NCBI RefSeq assembly: GCF_014062345.1
Contig: NZ_JACGLS010000001.1
Location: 496,001 to 560,000 of the forward strand
Length of the DNA: 64,000 bases
DNA from: Tenacibaculum pelagium
GTDB lineage: Bacteria > Bacteroidota > Bacteroidia > Flavobacteriales > Flavobacteriaceae
Direction: 5' to 3'
In this document: positions 1 to 8,803 of the stretch, in pieces
Layout of the letters: every line of letters begins with the position of its first letter
Numbering within the stretch: the stretch's first letter is position 1
The notes under the pieces: model-generated
Seen by the model: only the letters and a program-made list of their open reading frames with translations
Told to the model about the DNA's origin: nothing
Database searches by the model: none
Program-made: the position numbers and the translations under genes

Positions 1-833
1 GCATTCGTTAAATTAGTATACATCTTATCATCTGTCATTAACTTACCTAAAGTTCCTTTACCAGACTTCATATTCGCTAATAAACCATTAACGTTTGCTA
101 AAGTTGACTCTAATTTCTTAACTGTTTCCCCTAAATTTGATTTTGCTAAATCTTCTGAAACTTTCGAGAAATTATCAGTTATTTTTTTAGCATTTATTAA
201 TGTAGAATCTAGATTACTTTTATTATTTTCTAATAAACCATTAACTGAAGACAATGTTTTACGAACATCAGTAATAGTACCTTCTAATCCAGAGATACTT
301 CTATTTAAACTTTTACGAGATTTTTCGTCTAGAACCTGATTTAATCCTATTAATAAAGAATCTGCTCCCACTAATACATTCTCAAGTTTTGCTTGAATAG
401 GATTTAATTTTTCTCCTACCGAAGAAAAGATATCTGACTCCACTTCTCCTTTTAAGAAATCACCTGAAACAGCATTTTCTCCATCATATTTTGGAACGAT
501 TGCTAAATTTTGCCCGCCCATTAAACTTGCAGAGTAAATTTTAGCAATACTATTTTTTGAAAAGTTAAAATCGGTTGATAAAGAAATCTTAACTATTAGA
601 TTTCCTTTTTTCTCTGGAGAATTATTAAAAACTATTTGATCTACCTTACCTACTTTTAGTCCATTAATGGTTACCTGACTAGCTTCATTAAGCCCATTAA
701 TATTGTTGTATTCTACAAAAAAGTGTCGGCTACCAGCGCTAAATAAGTCTTGCCCCTTTAAGAAATTATACCCCCAAATAAATAAAGCAATAATAACTAC
801 AGCAACAATTCCTGTTTTAAGTTCTTTAGACAT
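1..833 (-). CDS. MCE/MlaD family lipid-transport protein, 3' end outside window
   Basis: Reading the minus strand from 833 gives MSKELKTGIVAVVIIALFIW..., a short cytoplasmic start, one membrane segment (about residues 7-23), then an MCE domain (about 35-115, with GLKVGQVDQI and SLMGGQNLAIVP). A long helical tail follows, containing repeated leucine/asparagine heptad-like blocks (SLNRSISGLEG, KKLESTLANVN). MlaD-type proteins are periplasmic, membrane-anchored and move phospholipids between inner and outer membrane. The frame is open to base 1, so the C-terminus is missing. An in-frame ATG six bases upstream (839) is an alternative start. It lies 65 bp downstream of the amidase on the same strand with no terminator between, so co-transcription is likely. 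Family assignment is firm; the transported lipid is unknown. Confidence 0.88.
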   Translation of the reverse strand, partial: MSKELKTGIVAVVIIALFIWGYNFLKGQDLFSAGSRHFFVEYNNINGLNEASQVTINGLKVGKVDQIVFNNSPEKKGNLIVKISLSTDFNFSKNSIAKIYSASLMGGQNLAIVPKYDGENAVSGDFLKGEVESDIFSSVGEKLNPIQAKLENVLVGADSLLIGLNQVLDEKSRKSLNRSISGLEGTITDVRKTLSSVNGLLENNKSNLDSTLINAKKITDNFSKVSEDLAKSNLGETVKKLESTLANVNGLLANMKSGKGTLGKLMTDDKMYTNLTN

Positions 834-898
834 AAACATAATTTATACCAGCGAAAATACTAATAATTTTGTGAGTATAAATATAGAACTTCTCTAAA

Positions 899-2149
899 TT
901 AACGGTTTTTCAAGGCTTCTTTTATAGTTATTCTTTGCCCATCTTTAAAAGCAACAACCCAAGCATCTTTGTAACCAGTTTTTCTAACTTTGGTTAAAAC
1001 CTTTTTAATTTCAAGAAAATCAGAAGTATTACCGTAGTAATATTTGTAGTAATCGTCTATAAACATAGACTCTACATTTTTTAATCCTTTAAAGTTGAAA
1101 TTACTCTCATCTAAATATTTTTTTGATGCTGCTATCTGTACTTTAAACTCAACTACTGAAATCGCCTTCTTTTTAACCTTTGGTGATTTTTTTACAGGAG
1201 CCTTAACAACAATTTTCTTAGGAGTTCTCTTAATTTCTTTTTTTGCTACTACAACTTCCTTCGTCTCCGTCTTCTTTGGAGGAGTTTTTTTAACTATTGG
1301 TTTTGTTATTTTAGGAGTTGGCTTCTTTTTAGTAACAGCAACTGCATTATTTACATCGTTTAATTTTACACCTTGAATATATTTTTTAATAGCTTTTGCA
1401 ATTGCTTTAGCCATTTTTATTTGACCAGATCGAGTATTTAAAAACCGCCCTTCAGCTTTATTCGTTAAAAAACCTAACTCTATTAAAACACTTGGCATTA
1501 CGGTTTCTCTTAATACTAAAAAATTAGCTTGTTTAACTCTTCTATTATTTCTTTTAAGTGAAACAAAATTTTCTTGAACTATACTAGCAATTCCCAAGCT
1601 ATTATCAAGGTTTTCATCTTGAAGTACCGATAATCCAATAACTGATTCTGGAGAATTTGGGTCATAATCATAGTTTTGCTGATAATTATCTTCATATAAA
1701 ATTGCAGCATTTTCTTTCCTCGCTATTTCTAAATTTTCTTTATTTCCGCTTAACCCTAAAACAAAAGTGCTTGCTCCATGGGGTGATTCTTTTGTAAAAG
1801 CATCACAATGAATCGACACAAATAAGTCTGCTTTTTTACTATTCGCAATTTTTGCTCTGTTATGTAACTCTACAAAAACATCTTTCTTACGAGTGTAAAC
1901 AACATTAATATCTTTTGCAGTTAACAATTCTCTTCCTACATCTAAGGCTACTTGTAAGGCTATTTTCTTTTCTCTATAGCCATTACCAATATTACCAGAA
2001 TCTTTTCCGCCATGACCAGCATCTAAAACTACAGTATACTTTTTTTGCGCTGATACTTCAACAGAAAAGCTAAAAAAAACACAAAATGTTATAAAAAAAA
2101 TAAAGGATAATTTCGAGAGATTATATTTACAGGATTTTAAGAATTGCAT
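899..2149 (-). CDS. N-acetylmuramoyl-L-alanine amidase (Amidase_3) with SPOR-like tail
   Basis: Zinc amidase that cleaves the lactyl amide bond between MurNAc and the stem peptide in peptidoglycan. A signal peptide (residues 1-35, ending VSAQ) is followed by the Amidase_3 domain: VVLDAGHGGKDSG (His46), Glu60 in NGYREKK, VSIHCDAF and the catalytic Glu in VLIELGFLTN. After about residue 265 comes a Lys/Pro/Val-rich linker (KKTPPKKTETKEV, KAPVKKSPKVKKK), then a C-terminal module starting VVEFKVQIAASKK that looks like a SPOR-type peptidoglycan-binding fold. The ATG at 2149 is preferred; extending one codon to 2152 would need TTG. A well-formed promoter lies at 2223-2253. Flavobacterial amidases of about 400 residues with this layout are normal. 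Periplasmic; a role in cell separation is inferred from the family. Confidence 0.93.
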   Translation of the reverse strand: MQFLKSCKYNLSKLSFIFFITFCVFFSFSVEVSAQKKYTVVLDAGHGGKDSGNIGNGYREKKIALQVALDVGRELLTAKDINVVYTRKKDVFVELHNRAKIANSKKADLFVSIHCDAFTKESPHGASTFVLGLSGNKENLEIARKENAAILYEDNYQQNYDYDPNSPESVIGLSVLQDENLDNSLGIASIVQENFVSLKRNNRRVKQANFLVLRETVMPSVLIELGFLTNKAEGRFLNTRSGQIKMAKAIAKAIKKYIQGVKLNDVNNAVAVTKKKPTPKITKPIVKKTPPKKTETKEVVVAKKEIKRTPKKIVVKAPVKKSPKVKKKAISVVEFKVQIAASKKYLDESNFNFKGLKNVESMFIDDYYKYYYGNTSDFLEIKKVLTKVRKTGYKDAWVVAFKDGQRITIKEALKNR

Positions 2150-2171
2150 CAATAAAATTTAACTATTTTTG
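2144..2171 (+). promoter_or_regulatory. putative lptD promoter
   Basis: TTG at 2144-2146, 17 bp, then TATTTTTG at 2164-2171, matching the Bacteroidota -33/-7 pattern. Predicted transcription start is near 2178, giving a leader of about 65 nt before the TTG start of lptD. The -33 element lies at the 5' end of the divergent amidase gene, so the two promoters interleave. Confidence 0.5.
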
Positions 2172-2222
2172 ATTTTTATTTTAAGGCATTCAAATAGCAC
2201 GCCAAAGTTTTTAAATATAACA

Positions 2223-2253
2223 CAAAAATAGTATTTATAACATTGCGAACAAA
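2223..2253 (-). promoter_or_regulatory. promoter of the amidase gene
   Basis: On the minus strand TTTG (2253-2250), exactly 19 bp, then TATTTTTG (2230-2223): a full match to the Bacteroidota sigma-A consensus. The predicted start near 2217 leaves a leader of about 65-70 nt. The -33 box lies inside the first codons of lptD on the opposite strand. Confidence 0.68.
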
Positions 2254-4951
2254 TCTAACTTACATACTTTTAGCTTTCTACCTCTTTTGTTTTCAAATAG
2301 GTAATGCTCAAGATTTTGGCAAAACAAATGTACCCCCTCAAAAGCCTGCTAAAAAACCTGTTTTAAATATTAAAAAAGATACTTTAATCGTTTTAAAGAA
2401 AGGTGATTTATTAGATTTAAAAAAGGACACGATAGCTAACGATTCTATTAAACCTAAAGAAGTTATTGACGGAATTATCACGCACGATGCTGAAGATTAC
2501 ACCATTCAAAACGCAAAAGACAAAACTGTTACATTATACAACAAAGCACAAGTAACTTATACTGATATTGACCTAAAAGCAGGAATTATTATTCTTGACT
2601 ATAAAAACAATACTGTTTATGCTAAAGGAATTAAAGACAGCTTAGGTTATCATCAACGACCAGTTTTTAAACAAGGCAGTCAAGAATCTGAACAAGACTC
2701 AATACTTTTTAACTTTAAAACTAAAAAAGCTTTAGTTTATGGTGTAAAAACTGTTCAAGGAGGAATTATCACTTACGGTGAAAAAACAAAAAGAGTGAAC
2801 GACTCTACCATTTATATGCGTCGTTTACGCTTTACAACATCACAAAAAGAAAATCCAGATTATTATATTCAAACCAACAAAGCAAAACTAGTCCCTGGAA
2901 AAAAAATTATTGTAGGTGGAAGTAATTTAGTTTTAGCTGATGTACCTACACCTGTATATTTACCTTTTGCTTTTTTTCCGTTAACTGATAAAAGAACCTC
3001 TGGTTTTATTATTCCTTCATATGGTGAAAGTAATAGACAAGGTTTCTTTTTGCAAAATGGTGGGTATTACTTTGCTTTAAGTGATTATTTTGACTTAACA
3101 GTTTTGGGTGATATATATACCAATGGAAGCTGGGGGCTAAGAGGGGATTCAAACTATTATGTTCGTTATAAATTTAGTGGAAACTTCAGTATTCGTTTTG
3201 AAAATATTATTCAAGGTATTCGCGGTTTAAGTGACTTTAGTAAATCATCTAATTTTAATCTTCGCTGGAGTCATAATCAAGATCAAAAATCAAGTCCTAA
3301 TTCTCGTTTTTCTGCTTCTGTTAATTTGGGTAGTAGTACCTATTACCGTCAATCCCTTAATGAATTTAATAGTTCACAATTCTTAAATAATACTTTAAGC
3401 TCTTCTATTTCATATTATAAAAATTTTGTAGGCACACCGTTTAATATGAATGTTACTGCAACACATTCACAAAACACAAATACCGAGCAAATTACCATGA
3501 CACTTCCTTCATTACAGTTAAATATGGATCGTATTTATCCTTTTACTGGTAAAGATGGGGTTAAGAAGAACCCTATTCAAAAAATGGGATTGACTTATAG
3601 TATGCAAGGTGAATTTAGAATAAATACTACCGATGATGAGTTTTTTACTCAAAAAATGTTTAACACAGCAAAAAAAGGTATTCAACATAATTTAAGTACA
3701 AATACAAACCTAAAAGCTTTTAAGTATTTTACACTATCACCTAGTATTAGCTACAAAGATGTTTGGTATTTTGATAAAATTAATAAACGATATGATGCTA
3801 CTGCCACAAATTCAAGTGGTAATCTTGGAGCTGTTATTAATGATACTATTAGCGGATTTAATCGCTTTCATGAATATAATTTCGGAGTTTCTTTATCAAC
3901 AAATATTTACGGTACTTTCCCTTTCAAAAAAGGAAGATTAAAAGCGATACGTCACACATTTAGACCTTCTATTTCATACGGTTACAGACCTAACTTTGCT
4001 CAAAGTCATGAATTACAAGTACAGCAAAGTAACGACCCTAACGATTTATTAACGTATTCACCTTTTGAAGGTGGTATTTACGGCACACCTGAGAGCGGAT
4101 TATCTAATTCTATAGGAATTTCACTGAACAACGTTTTAGAAGCTAAAGTTGCTCCTAAAGATCCCGATAGTGATGAAGATGATAAGAAGGTAACCATACT
4201 TAACAATTTAAACTTTAGCTCTAGTTACAATATTGCAGCAGATAGTTTACGTTGGAGTCCTGTAAGTGCAAATGCAGGTACCCGTCTTTTTAAAGACAAG
4301 TTAGCCCTAAACGTAAATGCTACTTTAGATCCTTATCAAGTAAATGACAAGGGGCAAAGAATTAATAAATTTAATTCAGATATTTTCAGATTAACAAACT
4401 TTGGTATTACAGCAAATTATTCTCTTTCAAGTAAAGATTTTCAAAAGAAAGAAGAAGAAGGAGAAGATAATTCAGATGAAAGTAATGGTAATGGAGCACA
4501 AGACACTCCAGATGTATTTGGTCAAAATACACCACCTGTAAATGGTTTTGCTAATAACCCCAATAATCAACAAAATAAACAAAACGAAACTAAAGAAACA
4601 GAACTTTATAAGTTAAAAATTCCATGGACATTAAACTTAGCCTATGCCATGAATTACACTAACAACGGACTTACAAGTAGTATTGGAAGTAATACGTTAA
4701 TGTTTAGTGGTGATGTTGAATTATCTCCTAAATGGAAAGTAGGTTTTTCATCTGGTTACGACATAAAAGATAATGATTTTACCTATACACGTTTAAACTT
4801 TGCTAGAGATTTAGACAGTTGGCGATTTAATTTTAGCTGGACTCCTTTTGGAACCAATTCTTCTTATTACTTTTTTATCGGTGTTAAGTCTGCTGTGTTA
4901 AGTGATTTAAAATGGGATAAAAACAAACCGCCAGATAGAAGACTTTTTTAA
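2243..4951 (+). CDS. lptD: LptD-like outer-membrane LPS assembly protein
   Basis: 902 residues, typical for the flavobacterial LptD/OstA-like family (Imp in other bacteria), which forms the outer-membrane barrel that inserts lipopolysaccharide. The signal peptide covers residues 1-22 (ending GNAQD). An N-terminal OstA/LptA-like beta-jellyroll stretch (about 85-240: KAQVTYTDIDLKAGIIILDY, NPDYYIQTNKAKLVPGKKII) leads into a large barrel with many aromatic-rich strands, ending in LSDLKWDKNKPPDRRLF. Around residues 735-790 is a low-complexity acidic and Asn/Gln-rich loop. No ATG is available: the only start compatible with the signal peptide is TTG at 2243. ridA follows after 15 bp, so the two are probably one transcript. 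LptE is not recognisable nearby. Confidence 0.88.
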   Translation: MRTNLTYILLAFYLFCFQIGNAQDFGKTNVPPQKPAKKPVLNIKKDTLIVLKKGDLLDLKKDTIANDSIKPKEVIDGIITHDAEDYTIQNAKDKTVTLYNKAQVTYTDIDLKAGIIILDYKNNTVYAKGIKDSLGYHQRPVFKQGSQESEQDSILFNFKTKKALVYGVKTVQGGIITYGEKTKRVNDSTIYMRRLRFTTSQKENPDYYIQTNKAKLVPGKKIIVGGSNLVLADVPTPVYLPFAFFPLTDKRTSGFIIPSYGESNRQGFFLQNGGYYFALSDYFDLTVLGDIYTNGSWGLRGDSNYYVRYKFSGNFSIRFENIIQGIRGLSDFSKSSNFNLRWSHNQDQKSSPNSRFSASVNLGSSTYYRQSLNEFNSSQFLNNTLSSSISYYKNFVGTPFNMNVTATHSQNTNTEQITMTLPSLQLNMDRIYPFTGKDGVKKNPIQKMGLTYSMQGEFRINTTDDEFFTQKMFNTAKKGIQHNLSTNTNLKAFKYFTLSPSISYKDVWYFDKINKRYDATATNSSGNLGAVINDTISGFNRFHEYNFGVSLSTNIYGTFPFKKGRLKAIRHTFRPSISYGYRPNFAQSHELQVQQSNDPNDLLTYSPFEGGIYGTPESGLSNSIGISLNNVLEAKVAPKDPDSDEDDKKVTILNNLNFSSSYNIAADSLRWSPVSANAGTRLFKDKLALNVNATLDPYQVNDKGQRINKFNSDIFRLTNFGITANYSLSSKDFQKKEEEGEDNSDESNGNGAQDTPDVFGQNTPPVNGFANNPNNQQNKQNETKETELYKLKIPWTLNLAYAMNYTNNGLTSSIGSNTLMFSGDVELSPKWKVGFSSGYDIKDNDFTYTRLNFARDLDSWRFNFSWTPFGTNSSYYFFIGVKSAVLSDLKWDKNKPPDRRLF

Positions 4952-4966
4952 ACTATTTAAAATAAA

Positions 4967-5347
4967 ATGAAAAAAATAATAACTACCGATAAAGCTCCGG
5001 CTCCTATAGGTCCATACAACCAAGCAGTATTAAGTGGTAACACACTTTATACTTCTGGTCAAATCGCTATCAACCCTGAAACTGGAAATTTAGTTTTAGA
5101 TTCTATTAATGCAGAAACGAAACAAGTAATGGAAAACATGAAAGAAGTTTTAGCGGCAGCTGAAATGACTTTCGAAAACGTAGTTAAAACTTCTATTTTT
5201 ATTTCCGACATGCATAATTTCAACGAAATTAATACTGTATATGCTACATATTTTAATGAAGCTACAGCTCCAGCAAGAGAAACAGTTGAAGTTGCCAACT
5301 TACCTAAATTTGTAAACGTAGAGATTAGCATGATTGCTATTAAATAG
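4967..5347 (+). CDS. ridA: RidA family enamine/imine deaminase
   Basis: 126 residues, full length for the RidA/YjgF family, which hydrolyses reactive 2-aminoacrylate and related enamine/imine intermediates made by PLP enzymes such as threonine dehydratase. The family signature APAR(E)TVEVANLP is present near the C-terminus, with the catalytic Arg at residue 104. The N-terminus (KAPAPIGPYNQAV) and GQIAINPETG are also canonical. Cytoplasmic; forms homotrimers in characterised members. It starts 15 bp after lptD, probably as the second gene of that transcript; the pairing looks positional rather than functional. Confidence 0.95.
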   Translation: MKKIITTDKAPAPIGPYNQAVLSGNTLYTSGQIAINPETGNLVLDSINAETKQVMENMKEVLAAAEMTFENVVKTSIFISDMHNFNEINTVYATYFNEATAPARETVEVANLPKFVNVEISMIAIK

Positions 5348-5465
5348 CTGTTTAAATTTAGCTCGATTCTTAACCTAAATTCTACCACCTTTCACTAACG
5401 CTGAATATAAATCATTAAAACGGATTCATATTCTCAAAAATTCAAGAGTTTTAAAACTTCTGAAA

Positions 5466-5497
5466 GTAAAAAAATCCGCTGAAATTATCAGCGGATT
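5466..5497 (-). terminator. rho-independent terminator of the THUMP methyltransferase gene
   Basis: A perfect 10-bp inverted repeat (AATCCGCTGA, loop AATTA, TCAGCGGATT) at 5473-5497 is followed on the minus strand by a run of T (5472-5466). It lies immediately downstream of the stop codon at 5501. Confidence 0.85.
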
Positions 5498-5500
5498 CCT

Positions 5501-6673
5501 TTATTCTCCAATATCTATTTGTTTTTTCATCTTCTTACTTCCTTCGTATAGCTCGTACTTTACAAAACGACAATCTAAATCGGCATTTTTAAGAGGTACT
5601 CTTTTCGAAGTTCTCAGTCCAACATATTTTAATGCCTGTATATCAGAAGTAATTAACCAAGCTGTAGAATTTTCGTAATTATGCTTTAAAGTATCACCTA
5701 TCTTTCTGTAAAACTCTTCAACATTAATATTTAAACGCTCTCCATAAGGTGGATTAAATAAAATGGTTGTTTTACCAAATACTTCTTTTTTCGAATTAAA
5801 AAAGTTTACATGATGTACACCAATAAACTCTTCTAAATTTGCATTAATAATATTTTGTTGCGCTTTTTTAATTGCCGATGGCGCTTTATCAAATCCCATA
5901 ATTTTAAAGTGAGAACTCGTAATCTTTTTCAATAAAGCATCTTGAATTACGAAGTACAAATCTTCATCATAATCCTTCCAATTTTCAAAAGCAAAATGTT
6001 TACGATTAATATTGGCAGGTATATTATTAGCAATCATAGCTGCTTCAATTAAAATAGTACCTGAACCGCACATTGGGTCTATAAAATTCTCATCTCCTTT
6101 ATAACCAGAAAGCATTACCAAACCGGCTGCTAATACTTCATTAATAGGCGCAATATTGGTAGCGCTTCTATATCCTCTTTTATGCAAAGAGTCACCTGAA
6201 GAGTCTAACGAAATTGTTAACCATTCTTTATGAATGTGAATATGGATTTTTACATCTGGGTATTTTAAATCTACATTTGGACGCTTTTTATACTTATGCA
6301 TAAAATAATCTGCAATAGCATCCTTCGATTTTAAACTGATGTAATGTGAATTTGTCGTGAAATTCTTAGAGTTTACAACTGCACCTATAGCAAAAGTACC
6401 TTCAACATCTAAATAACGCTCCCATTTAATACGTTGAATAGCTTCATATAAATCTTCCTCATCAAAAACTTTACTTGTCTTAATTGGTTTTAACACACGA
6501 ATCGCTGTACGCAACGCAATATTTGCTTTGTACATAAAACCTTTGTCTCCTTTAAAAGAAACATTTCGTATACCTTCTTTAACGTTTTGCGCTCCCAGTT
6601 TTCTTAGCTCATCTGCTAAAACCTCTTCTAAACCTGCCATAGTTATAGCAGTCATTTTAAAATCTCTCTCCAT
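5501..6673 (-). CDS. THUMP domain class I RNA methyltransferase (RlmL/YpsC-like)
   Basis: 390-residue protein with an N-terminal THUMP RNA-binding domain (about residues 45-160) and a C-terminal Rossmann methyltransferase domain. The SAM-site region is FIDPMCGSGTILIEAA and the target-base motif IV is NPPYGERL, the NPPY form used for N2-guanine/N6-adenine type methylation. By family it should methylate 23S rRNA, probably the guanine modified by RlmL in E. coli, but unlike E. coli RlmKL it has only one methyltransferase domain. The ATG at 6673 follows a -7-like box at 6695-6702. It is transcribed alone and ends at a strong terminator. The exact target base is inferred. Confidence 0.92.
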   Translation of the reverse strand: MERDFKMTAITMAGLEEVLADELRKLGAQNVKEGIRNVSFKGDKGFMYKANIALRTAIRVLKPIKTSKVFDEEDLYEAIQRIKWERYLDVEGTFAIGAVVNSKNFTTNSHYISLKSKDAIADYFMHKYKKRPNVDLKYPDVKIHIHIHKEWLTISLDSSGDSLHKRGYRSATNIAPINEVLAAGLVMLSGYKGDENFIDPMCGSGTILIEAAMIANNIPANINRKHFAFENWKDYDEDLYFVIQDALLKKITSSHFKIMGFDKAPSAIKKAQQNIINANLEEFIGVHHVNFFNSKKEVFGKTTILFNPPYGERLNINVEEFYRKIGDTLKHNYENSTAWLITSDIQALKYVGLRTSKRVPLKNADLDCRFVKYELYEGSKKMKKQIDIGE

Positions 6674-6694
6674 TGTAAATGTAAAATTTCACTG

Positions 6695-6702
6695 CAAAAG
6701 TA
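6695..6702 (-). promoter_or_regulatory. -7 box upstream of the THUMP methyltransferase
   Basis: TACTTTTG on the minus strand, matching TAnnTTTG, 22 bp upstream of the start codon. No clear TTTG at the -33 spacing, so only the -7 element is claimed. Confidence 0.45.
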
Positions 6703-6764
6703 CAGTTAATTTTGTGTTGAAGTGAATCTTTTCTTCTTTCAATATAAAAAACGTAAGATTTCCT

Positions 6765-6772
6765 TATTTTTG
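6765..6772 (+). promoter_or_regulatory. -7 box upstream of methyltransferase/ZIP pair
   Basis: TATTTTTG on the plus strand, a TAnnTTTG match, ending 14 bp before the ATG at 6787. No convincing -33 TTTG at 17-19 bp spacing. Confidence 0.45.
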
Positions 6773-6786
6773 CAGACCTTATAGTT

Positions 6787-7512
6787 ATGAAAACAACAGA
6801 TTGGTTTACTTCTTGGTTTGACACCGCTTACTATCATATTTTATATAAACATAGAAATGACGAAGATGCGCAGTTTTTTATGCGAAATATTACGTCGTTT
6901 TTAAACTTGCCGGAATCAAATCACATTGCAGATTTACCTTGTGGAAAAGGACGTCATTCGGTATACTTAAATTCTTTAGGTTATAAAGTTACTGGTGGAG
7001 ATTTAAGTAAAAACAGTATTGATTACGCAAAACAATTTGAAAATGAATCGCTTGATTTTGAAGTTTGGGATATGCGTAATCCAATACAAAACAAGTATGA
7101 TGCTATTTTTAACCTTTTTACTAGTTTTGGTTATTTTGATGATGACAATGAAGATATTACCATTTTAAAAAGTATCAAAAACGGATTAAAGTCTAATGGT
7201 GTTTTTGTGATGGATTTTTTAAATGTTGAAAAAGTAAAAAACTCTTTAGTTAAACAGGAAACTAAAACGATAGATGGAATTGAATTTCAGATAGAAAGAG
7301 AAATTAAAGATGGTTTTATCTTAAAGCACATTTCTTTTATAGCTGATAACAAACAACATTCGTATACCGAACAAGTAAAGTTTTTAACCTTAGAAAAAAT
7401 GCAATCATACTTTGAAAAAGCAGGATTAAGAATAAAACATATTTTTGGAGACTATAGTTTAAATGAGTTTAACACAAATACATCTGATAGATTAATTTTA
7501 GTTGCTAAATGA
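6787..7512 (+). CDS. class I SAM-dependent methyltransferase
   Basis: 241 residues with a single Rossmann methyltransferase fold. The SAM-binding motif I is IADLPCGKGRHSVYLNSLGY, followed by the acidic ribose-binding GGDLSKNSI; the C-terminal half has GVFVMDFLNV and ends in a beta-strand region with RLILVAK. It resembles the Methyltransf_25 group found in many flavobacteria, for which I know no fixed substrate; small molecules are more likely than RNA because no nucleic-acid-binding domain is present. Its stop overlaps the ATG of the ZIP transporter gene by four bases (ATGA), so the two are translationally coupled. Confidence 0.85.
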   Translation: MKTTDWFTSWFDTAYYHILYKHRNDEDAQFFMRNITSFLNLPESNHIADLPCGKGRHSVYLNSLGYKVTGGDLSKNSIDYAKQFENESLDFEVWDMRNPIQNKYDAIFNLFTSFGYFDDDNEDITILKSIKNGLKSNGVFVMDFLNVEKVKNSLVKQETKTIDGIEFQIEREIKDGFILKHISFIADNKQHSYTEQVKFLTLEKMQSYFEKAGLRIKHIFGDYSLNEFNTNTSDRLILVAK

Positions 7513-8192
7513 GTTACATTTTATTAATATTTTCTGTTTTAATAGGTTCGCTATTGGTTTTGGTTATAAAACCCAATAATAAAATAGTCCGTTTATTATT
7601 AGCTTTTAGTGGAGCTTATTTACTTTCTGTAACCATTTTACATTTATTACCAGAAGTGTATACTCATAGTCATGAGCATGGTGCTAAAAAAATTGGAATT
7701 TTAATTTTAGTCGGAATTATTATTCAGTCAGTTTTAGAATCTTTCTCTAAAGGAGCAGAACACGGACATATACATTTACATTCTGACAAATCAGAGTTTC
7801 CATGGTTATTATTCGTTAGCTTATGCTTTCATGCATTCTCTGAAGGTTTACCAATACATCATGCTAACGACAATTTATTATGGGCAATTATCGTCCATAA
7901 AATTCCGATTGCTATTGTATTAACAACCTTTTTATTAAAAACAAATTACAGTAAACAAACTATTATTCTATTTTTAGGTATATTCTCATTAATGAGTCCG
8001 TTGGGAGTTTTTATTTCTGATAAAGTGAATTTATTTAACGTATATCACGAAGAAATAACCGCTTTAATTATTGGTGTTTTCTTACATATTTCTACAATCA
8101 TACTTTTTGAAAGTTCAGAAAATCACAAATTTAATTTTCAAAAGTTTACTGCTATTATTTTAGGAATTTTATTGACAGTTTTTACATTATAA
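7509..8192 (+). CDS. ZIP family divalent metal transporter
   Basis: 227 residues with about eight hydrophobic segments and a His-rich cytosolic loop (HSHEHGAK and HGHIHLHSDK, residues about 55-95) between the third and fourth segments, as in ZIP zinc/iron importers. Metal-site motifs are HLLPE near residue 40, FHAFSEG in transmembrane segment 4 and HKIPIA in segment 5. The family usually has HNxPEG in segment 4 and HxxPE in segment 5, so the second glutamate is replaced here by isoleucine. Inner membrane. Coupled to the preceding methyltransferase by an ATGA overlap. Zinc is the most likely substrate by family; not provable from sequence. Confidence 0.87.
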   Translation: MSYILLIFSVLIGSLLVLVIKPNNKIVRLLLAFSGAYLLSVTILHLLPEVYTHSHEHGAKKIGILILVGIIIQSVLESFSKGAEHGHIHLHSDKSEFPWLLFVSLCFHAFSEGLPIHHANDNLLWAIIVHKIPIAIVLTTFLLKTNYSKQTIILFLGIFSLMSPLGVFISDKVNLFNVYHEEITALIIGVFLHISTIILFESSENHKFNFQKFTAIILGILLTVFTL

Positions 8193-8222
8193 TTTCTTTT
8201 TCTATATTTAAAAAGCAAAAAT

Positions 8223-8238
8223 TACCTACTTGTAGGTA
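8223..8238. promoter_or_regulatory. palindromic operator candidate, copy 1 (TACYTA-N4-TAGGTA)
   Basis: TACCTACTTGTAGGTA: two perfect 7-bp arms around TT. Its centre is 30.5 bp upstream of a near-consensus -7 box (GAAATTTG at 8261-8268), so it sits where a -33 element would be. A second copy with the same outline occurs upstream of the response regulator gene at 10493-10508. Proposed as a binding site of the response regulator encoded at 10557; inferred. Confidence 0.55.
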
Positions 8239-8296
8239 CCTATGCTAAATTTTTTTTATGGAAATTTGAAAAAGTATTAACCAAATAATTTATAAT

Positions 8297-8803
8297 ATGA
8301 GTAATAAATCATATAGTATAAGACAAACAACTTCAAATCAATTAAATGATTTTAGCACAAAAAAAAATTTAGATTTGGCGAAAAAAAATTCTGGAAGTAC
8401 AAGTTATTATAATCATAATAATGGTGAATTTAAATTAGTTTTTCCTATTCCTGATAATTTATTTCGTCCTGAAGATATCTTTTTGGTTAAGAATACAATT
8501 TGGATCTTAATCTCTCATGTAAATTCGACCTCTGATTCAGCTAGAGATAATCAAAAAAAAGATTATGTCATGACTTTAAGTTTTAACAAAGAGGACATTT
8601 TAACTCCTGAAAAAGGAGAGGAAGAAATTTTGATTCCTACGAGTAAAGAAATTAATTGTGTTATTTATTATGACAATAGAATAAATAGTAAATGGAAACG
8701 AGGTACTATTGAAAAAATTACTAACCATTTCAAAAACCCTAAGGAAATGGAAGGATTTGAACCAAATGATCATGGTGGAGGTATAATTATAAAAATCCCG
8801 TAA
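8297..8803 (+). CDS. orphan protein of the kinase/regulator locus
   Basis: 168 residues, no family recognised. There is no signal peptide or membrane segment. The N-terminal 50 residues are polar, rich in Ser, Thr, Asn and Lys, and probably disordered (SNKSYSIRQTTSNQLNDFS). The rest alternates predicted beta strands (FKLVFPIP, TIWILISHV, YVMTLSF, INCVIYYDN) and ends in a glycine-rich strand (DHGGGIIIKIP). The ATG at 8297 lies downstream of the palindrome at 8223, and its stop TAA abuts the TTG start of the histidine kinase gene with no gap, so translation is probably coupled. Context suggests a target or partner of the signalling system; no function can be assigned. Confidence 0.75.
   Translation: MSNKSYSIRQTTSNQLNDFSTKKNLDLAKKNSGSTSYYNHNNGEFKLVFPIPDNLFRPEDIFLVKNTIWILISHVNSTSDSARDNQKKDYVMTLSFNKEDILTPEKGEEEILIPTSKEINCVIYYDNRINSKWKRGTIEKITNHFKNPKEMEGFEPNDHGGGIIIKIP

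Noticed and set aside
703..897. Plus-strand 64-residue open frame
   Set aside because: Lies antisense to the MCE gene start and its spacer; composition not coding-like.
5437..5465. Imperfect inverted repeat TTCAAGAGTTTT/AAAACTTCTGAA as a ridA terminator
   Set aside because: Weak, AT-rich stem without a following T run on the plus strand.
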